Source: Clostridiales bacterium (lineage in GTDB: Bacteria > Bacillota > Clostridia > Oscillospirales > Acutalibacteraceae). Taken from it: a stretch of DNA of 23,326 nt. This document shows positions 1 to 6,344 of the stretch, one piece after another. The notes below the pieces were generated by a model that saw only the letters and a program-made list of their open reading frames with translations, ran no database searches and had not been told where the DNA came from. Made by a program: the position numbers and the translations under genes. Each line of letters starts with the position of its first letter. Positions within the stretch are counted from its first letter, which is position 1. The stretch covers positions 1 to 23,326 of the forward strand of contig DXVY01000007.1 in the NCBI GenBank assembly GCA_019417145.1, written 5' to 3'.

Positions 1-1
1 T

Positions 2-532
2 TGGAACAGCACTGGACAAGCGGATAACTTCGTTCCTAAGGCCGTGGCGGTTTTTCTTCTGCCGCTGCTGCTTTGCCTGCTCCATCTTTTGGTACGGTTT
101 CTACTTAATCATGATCCCAGGCGAGCCAACGATTCTCCCGCCATAAAGGCCGTTGGTCGATGGATCGTGCCGATATGTTCCCTTACCTGTTTTACCGTCA
201 GCTATACAGTAGGAATGGGCCTGGGCTTAGATATCCCGCTGCTCTTGTCTCTTTTAGCAGGCGTTGTTATAGTCCTTTGGGGGAACCATCTGCTCAAATG
301 TAAACCGAATCACGCGACAAGTATTCGACTGCCCTGGACCTTGCGCGATCCAAACAACTGGTATAAAACCCGTCAATTGACGGGATATGTATGGGTGATA
401 GGCGGACTTGTCTTGGCTTTTTGCTCCTTTTTCCGCATCTGGTGGCTGCAAATCTCTATCGTACTTCTCCTTTTCTTGCTTCCCTGCGTGTTTTTCTCTT
501 GGCTCCATAAAAAAGCAAAAAACAGAGGATGA
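2..532 (+). CDS. SdpI-family (DUF1648) membrane protein, 5' partial
   Basis: The reading frame is open to the left edge, so the gene begins outside the window; the GTG at 44 is not the real start. The residues before it (WNSTGQADNFVPKAVAVF) resemble the DUF1648 signature of SdpI-type proteins, which carry a W-N-x-x-G-x-x-D motif before the first helix. About four or five hydrophobic segments follow (roughly codons 15-33, 55-72, 76-94, 128-146 and 150-165 of the visible part). Between the third and fourth lies IRLPWTLRDPNNWYKT, typical of the SdpI domain. SdpI of Bacillus is an immunity and signalling protein for the SdpC toxin, but most relatives have no known role, and no toxin gene is visible here. 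It is the only plus-strand gene and converges on the thioesterase. The family call is fairly firm; the function is unknown. Confidence 0.8.
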   Translation, partial: WNSTGQADNFVPKAVAVFLLPLLLCLLHLLVRFLLNHDPRRANDSPAIKAVGRWIVPICSLTCFTVSYTVGMGLGLDIPLLLSLLAGVVIVLWGNHLLKCKPNHATSIRLPWTLRDPNNWYKTRQLTGYVWVIGGLVLAFCSFFRIWWLQISIVLLLFLLPCVFFSWLHKKAKNRG

Positions 533-533
533 G

Positions 534-568
534 AAAACCGGCTCCGCAGTTTTTGCGAAGCCGGTTTT
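534..568. terminator. Bidirectional intrinsic terminator
   Basis: A 15-bp stem (534-548 with 554-568) has a 5-nt loop. There is one imperfect pair, which becomes G-U on the minus-strand RNA. On the plus strand it is followed by a T-rich tract, and on the minus strand the stem ends in four T. It starts right after the SdpI-family stop and about 20 bases past the thioesterase stop, so it can serve both convergent genes. Confidence 0.85.
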
Positions 569-587
569 TGTTTTAAATACAAAACCG

Positions 588-1367
588 CTATCCTTGCAGC
601 TTAAAGGTACAGGCCGCTTCAAAGCACAAACCGTCGGTGTGACGGCCGGTAAAATAAGCCTTATTTTCCATCCCTGCCACAGCAATCTCCAGGCTTTGGC
701 CCATCCGCGCCTCTCCGGCGAAATGGATCTGAAACCCTGTCAATATCTTATCCCGCATACCGCCAGGCATATAGTCGCTGATGAAATCGGCGTAGATGGT
801 ATTGTTCAGATGGCCATTGTAATCCATATCAGAATCATAAAGTTTGCGGATATCCGCCAACTCCATTTCCTCCGGCAAAATAATCTTTCCCGGCCTGGGG
901 CAGGTGTTTTCCCGCTGGGGTAAATGGACAAACCGCTGGAACGCGGAAATGGTAGAGGGACGAATCAGGGCATGGGTTTTGGCATCAATAAGGGCAAAGG
1001 TGGTTACGCTGTCGATCAGTATCTCCCCCGCCTGATCACAAAACCGGTAGCACCGCGTGTATTGTGCGCCCTTGAGGCCCCGGCTCCATGTGGTAATCTG
1101 TACCTTCTCCCCAAATATAGGCGCGCGGTACCGAACGCTGGAGGCCCTGGTCAGCACAAAGACAACGCCCAACTCATCATAAAGATAGGCGTAAGGGAAA
1201 CCGTTTTCCCGCAGGTGCAGCTCCCCCACTTCTTGCTGCAATTTTAACTGGGTGGAAAGACGAAGCTGGCGGGATATATCCACGTCGAAGGACGCAACGG
1301 TGTACGTCCATGTATAAGCGCCAGGCGCCTGTCCCACCTCCGGTTGACAATGGTCAGCCAAACACAT
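588..1367 (-). CDS. Acyl-ACP thioesterase (FatA/FatB family)
   Basis: Predicted to hydrolyse acyl-acyl carrier protein, releasing free fatty acid and ending chain elongation in the cytoplasm. At 259 aa it has the expected double hot-dog layout. The first hot-dog half covers about residues 15-135. The second half holds the family motif DMDYNGHLNN (residues 180-189, with Asp, Asn and His of the catalytic group) followed by IYADFISDY. The ATG at 1367 has a GGAGG about three bases upstream; this is close, but no other in-frame start is nearby. It follows serS after 45 bases containing a perfect 10-bp hairpin. It may be read through from parA-parB-serS. Bacterial members occur in many anaerobic Firmicutes; chain-length preference cannot be read from the sequence. 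The family is sure, the physiological role is inferred. Confidence 0.88.
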   Translation of the reverse strand: MCLADHCQPEVGQAPGAYTWTYTVASFDVDISRQLRLSTQLKLQQEVGELHLRENGFPYAYLYDELGVVFVLTRASSVRYRAPIFGEKVQITTWSRGLKGAQYTRCYRFCDQAGEILIDSVTTFALIDAKTHALIRPSTISAFQRFVHLPQRENTCPRPGKIILPEEMELADIRKLYDSDMDYNGHLNNTIYADFISDYMPGGMRDKILTGFQIHFAGEARMGQSLEIAVAGMENKAYFTGRHTDGLCFEAACTFKLQG

Positions 1368-1382
1368 CGCCCTCCTGCACGA

Positions 1383-1408
1383 GGGGACCCGGCCAATACC
1401 GGGTCCCC
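1383..1408. repeat. Perfect 10-bp inverted repeat between serS and thioesterase
   Basis: GGGGACCCGG (1383-1392) pairs with CCGGGTCCCC (1399-1408) around a 6-base loop. It lies 4 bases after the serS stop and a few bases before the thioesterase ribosome-binding site. There is no T-tract on the minus strand, so it is not a standard terminator. It may protect the serS 3' end or tune expression of the next gene. Confidence 0.75.
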
Positions 1409-1411
1409 GAA

Positions 1412-2689
1412 TTATTTCCGTCCGATGATATCGCAGCCCATGTAGGGCCGCAGCACCTCAGGCACAGTGACCGTACCGTCGCCGTTTTGGTAGTTTTCCA
1501 GAATCGCAGCAACCGTCCGGCCCACGGCTACGCCCGAGCCGTTGAGGGTGTGTACCAGCCGCGCCTTTTCCTTGGGGCCGTCCTTAAAACGAATGGAGGC
1601 GCGGCGGGCCTGGTAATCCTCAAAGTTAGAGCAGCTGGAAATTTCCAAATACCGACCGTAAGAGGGCATCCACACCTCGATATCATAGGTCTTGGCCGAG
1701 GAGAAGCCCAGATCTCCGGTGGACAGAGTCACCACGCGATAGGGAAGTCCCAGCAATTGCAGCACCCGCTCGGCGTCGTTTGTCAACTTTTCCAGCTCGG
1801 CGTAGGACTCCTCCGGCCGGACAAATTTGACCAGCTCTACCTTATTAAACTGGTGCTGCCGGATCAGGCCGCGGGTATCCCGGCCAGCCGATCCGGCCTC
1901 CTCCCGAAAGCAAGCGGAGTAGGCACAGTATTGAAGGGGCAGCTTCTGTCCGTCCAGGATCTCGTCCCGGTGCATATTGGTCACAGGCACCTCAGCGGTG
2001 GGAATCAGGAAATAATCCATATTGGCAAGCCTAAAAGCGTCCTCTTCAAACTTGGGAAGCTGTCCGGTACCGGTCATAGAGGCGCGGTTTACCATAAACG
2101 GCGGGAACACCTCCGTATATCCATGTTCTATATGGGTATTCAAATAGAAATTAATCACAGCACGTTCCAACCGAGCTCCCAGTCCCTTATAGAAATGGAA
2201 GCGGGCGCCTGTAACCTTGGCCGCCGTTTCCGGATCTAAAATTCCCAGGTCGGCGCCGATATCCCAATGAGCCTTGGGATCATAGTCAAACTTTGTGGGT
2301 TCTCCCCAGTGACGCATATCCACATTTTCACTGTCATCTTTGCCTTGGGGAACGCTCTCGTGGGGAATGTTTGGGATACGCAGCAGCAGATCCCGCTGTT
2401 TTTCTTCCAGAACCGTTTGCTCGCCGCCTAGCTCCTTGACCTGGGCAGCCAGTTCCTTCATGCGCTCCATTATAGGGGCTATATCTCCCCCTTCCTTTTT
2501 GATACGGGGAATCTCTTTGGAGGCCGCGTTTTGCTCGGCCTTCATTTTCTCAGTCTGCCCCATAAGCTCCCTGCGTTTATCATCGATGGAAAGTAGCTGA
2601 TCGATGACCGCGTCCATATCCATGTTGCGTCTTCTCATGGCCGCCTTGACCATATCGGGATTGCTTCGAATTATTTTTATATCCAGCAT
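1412..2689 (-). CDS. serS: Seryl-tRNA synthetase
   Basis: Charges tRNA-Ser (and tRNA-Sec if present) with serine using ATP, in the cytoplasm. The 425 aa match the family length. Residues 1-100 form the charged N-terminal coiled-coil arm that grips the long variable arm of tRNA-Ser. The class II catalytic core follows: a motif 2 region containing CFREEAGSAGRDTRGLIRQH and a motif 3 containing NGSGVAVGRTVAAILENYQ. The ATG at 2689 has an AAGAGGT 9 bases upstream. It sits 38 bases after parB, a neighbourhood seen in other Clostridia, and is probably cotranscribed with parA-parB. I looked for a T-box leader, but the gap is far too short for one. Confidence 0.97.
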   Translation of the reverse strand: MLDIKIIRSNPDMVKAAMRRRNMDMDAVIDQLLSIDDKRRELMGQTEKMKAEQNAASKEIPRIKKEGGDIAPIMERMKELAAQVKELGGEQTVLEEKQRDLLLRIPNIPHESVPQGKDDSENVDMRHWGEPTKFDYDPKAHWDIGADLGILDPETAAKVTGARFHFYKGLGARLERAVINFYLNTHIEHGYTEVFPPFMVNRASMTGTGQLPKFEEDAFRLANMDYFLIPTAEVPVTNMHRDEILDGQKLPLQYCAYSACFREEAGSAGRDTRGLIRQHQFNKVELVKFVRPEESYAELEKLTNDAERVLQLLGLPYRVVTLSTGDLGFSSAKTYDIEVWMPSYGRYLEISSCSNFEDYQARRASIRFKDGPKEKARLVHTLNGSGVAVGRTVAAILENYQNGDGTVTVPEVLRPYMGCDIIGRK

Positions 2690-2727
2690 ATACTTCTACC
2701 TCTTTTCAAATTCCTCGTAAAGGGTCC

Positions 2728-3588
<861 letters not shown>

Positions 3589-3592
3589 ATCC

Positions 3593-4363
3593 TCACCTCT
3601 TCTTATTTTGCTTGATCAGTTCTTTCGCCAGCTTGTTGTAAGCCTCGCTGCCCTTGGAGCGCCCGTCGTAGTACTGAATAGGCATCCCATAACTGGGCGC
3701 TTCGGATAACCGTACGGCCCGGGGAATGACGGTAGAAAAGACCTTCTTCGGAAAGAAACGCTTGACTTCGGATACCACCTGCTGGGTCAGGTTGAGCCGC
3801 CCATCGTACATGGTAAGCAGAACACCCTCCATATCCAGCTGCGGATTATATAGTCTTTTGATCTGTCGAACAGTAGAAATGAGCTGAGACAGCCCCTCCA
3901 TAGCATAGTATTCACATTGAATGGGCACCAAGAAGGTGTCGCTGGCATGCAGGGCGTTAATGGTAATCAGCCCCAACGAAGGGGGACAATCCAGAAAAAC
4001 AAAATCATAGGAGTCCCGCACCTGCGCCAGGGCCGTCTTTAGGCGCGTTTCCCGCTTTTCCAGACCAATGAGTTCCACCTCGGCGCCGGCCAAATCCATA
4101 TTGGCAGGGATAATGTCCACGTTTTTATACCTGGTTTTCTGTATGGCCTGTCCTATATCCGTGCTCCCAATCAAGAGATCATAGGAGGAATTCTCCACGT
4201 TTTTTTTATTGATACCGTAGCCGCTTGTGGTATTCCCCTGTGGATCAACATCACACAGTAAAACTTTCATGCCTTCTATACCCACGGCGGCGGCCAGGTT
4301 AACAGCGGTAGTAGTCTTGCCCACGCCTCCCTTTTGGTTTACAATCGCAATGATTTTGCCCAA
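3593..4363 (-). CDS. parA: Chromosome-partitioning ATPase ParA (Soj)
   Basis: A deviant-Walker ATPase that binds DNA non-specifically in the ATP dimer form and works with ParB in origin segregation; in Bacillus it also controls DnaA. The 256 aa contain KGGVGKTTT (residues 11-19, with the signature lysine K11 and catalytic K16), the CDVDPQGN switch region near 39-46 and FLDCPPSLG near 125. The start is TTG at 4363, preceded by AAGGGGGGG. No ATG gives the conserved N-terminus, so the TTG is well supported. The upstream 293 bases hold a perfect parS site, two TATAAT boxes and a small inverted repeat. It is directly coupled to parB. Confidence 0.96.
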   Translation of the reverse strand: MGKIIAIVNQKGGVGKTTTAVNLAAAVGIEGMKVLLCDVDPQGNTTSGYGINKKNVENSSYDLLIGSTDIGQAIQKTRYKNVDIIPANMDLAGAEVELIGLEKRETRLKTALAQVRDSYDFVFLDCPPSLGLITINALHASDTFLVPIQCEYYAMEGLSQLISTVRQIKRLYNPQLDMEGVLLTMYDGRLNLTQQVVSEVKRFFPKKVFSTVIPRAVRLSEAPSYGMPIQYYDGRSKGSEAYNKLAKELIKQNKKR

Positions 4364-4379
4364 TTTCGCCCCCCCTTGT

Positions 4380-4385
4380 ATTATA
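4380..4385 (-). promoter_or_regulatory. Possible parA-proximal -10 box
   Basis: TATAAT on the minus strand ends 17 bases before the parA TTG. I find no good -35 at 16-18 bases, and the leader would be only about 10 bases and overlap the ribosome-binding site. It may be chance or a secondary promoter. Confidence 0.3.
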
Positions 4386-4410
4386 CGCAGCTGCCGTTTA
4401 GCCCTTACAT

Positions 4411-4423
4411 TCCGATAATCGGA
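4411..4423. promoter_or_regulatory. Small inverted repeat upstream of parA, operator candidate
   Basis: TCCGAT-A-ATCGGA is a perfect 6-bp inverted repeat around one central base. It lies between the two TATAAT boxes upstream of parA. Its position would suit a repressor of the upstream promoter. The regulator is unknown. Confidence 0.35.
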
Positions 4424-4457
4424 GGAAATCTTCTTTCGTTCTAATCATCTGGGTTGT

Positions 4458-4463
4458 ATTATA
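4458..4463 (-). promoter_or_regulatory. Extended -10 promoter for parA-parB-serS
   Basis: The minus strand reads TATGCTATAAT, an extended -10 (TG-N-TATAAT). The expected -35 position is only T-rich, with no TTGACA match. Transcription would start about 90 bases before the parA TTG. It is the best promoter for the parA operon in this gap. Confidence 0.6.
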
Positions 4464-4542
4464 GCATACCCAAGGCAAAAGAAAAAGGGGCCGGGACAAA
4501 TTCTATTTATAAATATATAATAGCAAAGACGTAATCTTTGTG

Positions 4543-4558
4543 TGTTTCACGTGAAACA
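4543..4558. promoter_or_regulatory. parS centromere site (perfect consensus)
   Basis: TGTTTCACGTGAAACA is an exact match to the Bacillus parS palindrome. It lies in the noc-parA gap, between the parA promoter and a long hairpin. ParB loads here and spreads, marking the origin region for segregation. Confidence 0.97.
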
Positions 4559-4575
4559 TGGCGGCGTCAGCAGAA

Positions 4576-4636
4576 TTTCCTATAGTAAACGCCGCCCCAT
4601 TCCTTACGGAAGGGAGCGGCGCTTACTATATGGGAA
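4576..4636. repeat. Long imperfect inverted repeat beside parS
   Basis: The core arms are 4581-4603 and 4608-4630 (23 bases each, loop TTAC) with 20 identical pairs. On the minus-strand RNA two of the three differences become G-U pairs, leaving one mismatch. With one bulged base the pairing continues outward to about 4576-4636. It starts about 20 bases after the noc stop and ends 17 bases before parS in the direction of transcription. No T-tract follows on the minus strand, so it is not a classic terminator, though it may protect the noc 3' end. It could also extrude as a cruciform. Confidence 0.8.
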
Positions 4637-4656
4637 TGAATATGGGTGGGCAAACA

Positions 4657-5493
4657 TTATCCGACCTTTTTCCCGCCGGCATTTTTGGGAATAATCACGG
4701 TATACTCAATATAGTCGTCGGTCTCGCTTCGGCTGGTCTGCGCATCCACGCCCGACTGCCGCATGGTAGAGACCACCCGCGTAATACTGTTTACAAATAG
4801 ACGCACGTCCCGGATCAGAGGAATGCGCTTGGGCGCTGCTGTTTTAACCCTTTCCTCCTTGGGCTCCAGCATCTCGTCTATCAGTCGATCGGTCTCGCTG
4901 ACCGTAAGCTGACGAGCGATTATTTGGTCTATGGCCTGTTCCCTTTGTCCGGCGTCGGGCAGACGCACAATAGCGCGGGCATGCCGTTCACTGAGCCGAG
5001 CCGAAATAATCCGATCCCGTTGGGCAGGGGTAAGCTTGAGAAGACGTAGCTTATTGGCCAGCGTTGACTGGGCCATGCCCAGTCGTTCAGCCGCCTCTTG
5101 CTGGGTGATATGATAGTGGCCGATCAACCTCGCTATCCCATCCGCTTCCTCAAACATGGAAAGATCCCGCCTTTGCAGATTTTCCAGCAAAGACAGCAGG
5201 GCGGACCGCTTGTCATCCACCTTGTGAATAATACAGGGAACCATCTGCATGCCGGCCATTTTGGCCGCCCGCAGCCGGCGCTCTCCCGCAATAAGCTCAT
5301 AACAGCTCTCGCTGATTTTGCGCACCGCCAAGGGCTGCAATATGCCATTGCAACGGATACTTTCGGCCAGGCCGTTTAGCTCATATTCGTCAAAGCGGCG
5401 GCGGGGCTGGTTAGGATTGGGGCGGATAGAGCTGGCCGCCAGCATGACCAGTTGGCCATCCGGCCTTTGTTCCCGGTTGCGTTTGGAAAACAC
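4657..5493 (-). CDS. noc: Nucleoid occlusion protein Noc (ParB paralogue)
   Basis: A CTP-dependent DNA clamp which in Bacillus binds NBS sites and the membrane and keeps FtsZ away from the nucleoid. The 278 aa include GERRLRAAK (residues 70-78) and ENLQRRD (104-110) of the CTPase domain and the HTH around 130-152. The C-terminal segment contains RDVRLFVNSI and ends in YIEYTVIIPK, both typical of Noc rather than ParB. Residues Q142, K148 and R170 match the Noc-type specificity positions, where this organism's ParB has Arg, Ala and Gly. The start is GTG at 5493 with GGAGG 8 bases upstream; no in-frame start lies further up. The N-terminus (MFSKRNREQRPDG) lacks the amphipathic membrane-binding helix of Bacillus Noc. 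It has its own promoter, and its position between rsmG and parA is the usual one. Confidence 0.93.
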   Translation of the reverse strand: MFSKRNREQRPDGQLVMLAASSIRPNPNQPRRRFDEYELNGLAESIRCNGILQPLAVRKISESCYELIAGERRLRAAKMAGMQMVPCIIHKVDDKRSALLSLLENLQRRDLSMFEEADGIARLIGHYHITQQEAAERLGMAQSTLANKLRLLKLTPAQRDRIISARLSERHARAIVRLPDAGQREQAIDQIIARQLTVSETDRLIDEMLEPKEERVKTAAPKRIPLIRDVRLFVNSITRVVSTMRQSGVDAQTSRSETDDYIEYTVIIPKNAGGKKVG

Positions 5494-5547
5494 AGCATCT
5501 CCCTCCCGGTAGCCATTTGCAGGAGGCCTGTCCCTCCCGTCAACTGT

Positions 5548-5576
5548 ATTATAGCCAATCGGGAAATAAATTTCAA
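5548..5576 (-). promoter_or_regulatory. noc: Sigma-A promoter for noc
   Basis: On the minus strand TTGAAA (5571-5576), a 17-base spacer and TATAAT (5548-5553) form a near-consensus promoter. Transcription would begin about 50 bases before the noc GTG. The spacer contains ATTTCCCG, exactly half of the Bacillus Noc-binding site, which hints at autoregulation but is only a half site. Confidence 0.8.
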
Positions 5577-5624
5577 GAATTTTCCATTTATCAAATGCGC
5601 GTGTTTTCTATGGTATTCCCATTT

Positions 5625-6344
5625 CTACAGCGCCCTTTTTGCGATTTGAGCGGCGTTTCTGGGGTATTTGGTCGGAGTTTGCGCAATTTTTTTTGCCAGA
5701 GCAATGCTTCTCTGGTCTCCACCCGGCAAAATATAGCCATGTACCTGTATTTCTTCCCCTCCCAAAATACGACAAGCGGCCTTCGCCTCCTCTGCCTCCA
5801 CCGTCCCCTCCGGGCCCTTCATGGCGGCAAAAATCCCTCCTAGGCTTACAAAGGGCATGCAGTACTCCATAAGCACCGGCAGCCTGGCCACGGCGCGGGC
5901 CGTTGCCAGATCGAACTGCTGACGATAGAAACTGTCCCGGCCGCAATCCTCCGCGCGACCATGTACCATATCCGCTTCCAGCTCCAATTTTTCACAGGCG
6001 GCCTCCAAGAATCGCAGCCGCTTTTGTAAGCTATCCAGCAAGGTCAGCCGGATATCCGGCCGCAACACCTTCAGCACAAGGCCGGGAAAACCCGCCCCTG
6101 TACCCACATCTATAACCCGTGCGCCCTTTGGCAATGATACAAATTTAAGCAGGGCGGCGCTGTCCACAAAATGTTTGCGTGCAATTTGGGACGGGTCTGT
6201 AATAGCGGTCAGGTTCATTTTTTGGTTCCATTGGATCAGCAGGGCGGCATAATCGCGCAATCGCCTTTCCATGTCCATATCAATTTGGATTGACAACCCC
6301 AGCTGGCCGCATCCGGCAATCACCTGGTCTATAGGAAATTCCAT
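5625..6344 (-). CDS. rsmG: 16S rRNA (guanine-N7) methyltransferase RsmG (GidB)
   Basis: Methylates G527 (E. coli numbering) of 16S rRNA with S-adenosylmethionine; loss gives low-level streptomycin resistance in many bacteria. The 239 aa show the family landmarks: WNQKMNLTAITDP, the KHFVDSA motif, the SAM-binding VIDVGTGAGFPGLVLK, TARAVARLPVL, and a C-terminal KKIAQTPTKYPR. The frame is open upstream to 6392, but the ATG at 6344 has a GGAG 8 bases upstream and begins the conserved part. Its A overlaps the mnmG stop (TGATG), so translation is coupled to mnmG. It is the last gene before the noc promoter. Confidence 0.96.
   Translation of the reverse strand: MEFPIDQVIAGCGQLGLSIQIDMDMERRLRDYAALLIQWNQKMNLTAITDPSQIARKHFVDSAALLKFVSLPKGARVIDVGTGAGFPGLVLKVLRPDIRLTLLDSLQKRLRFLEAACEKLELEADMVHGRAEDCGRDSFYRQQFDLATARAVARLPVLMEYCMPFVSLGGIFAAMKGPEGTVEAEEAKAACRILGGEEIQVHGYILPGGDQRSIALAKKIAQTPTKYPRNAAQIAKRAL

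Noticed and set aside
2690..2727. Possible T-box leader for serS
   Set aside because: Only 38 bases separate parB and serS; no T-box sequence fits.
4558..4800. An 80-codon plus-strand frame beginning inside parS
   Set aside because: It starts at the parS palindrome, runs through the hairpin and into the noc C-terminus in antisense, and has no ribosome-binding site.
5376..5594. Alternative 72-codon frame upstream of noc
   Set aside because: It covers the noc promoter and runs out of frame into noc; no family resemblance.
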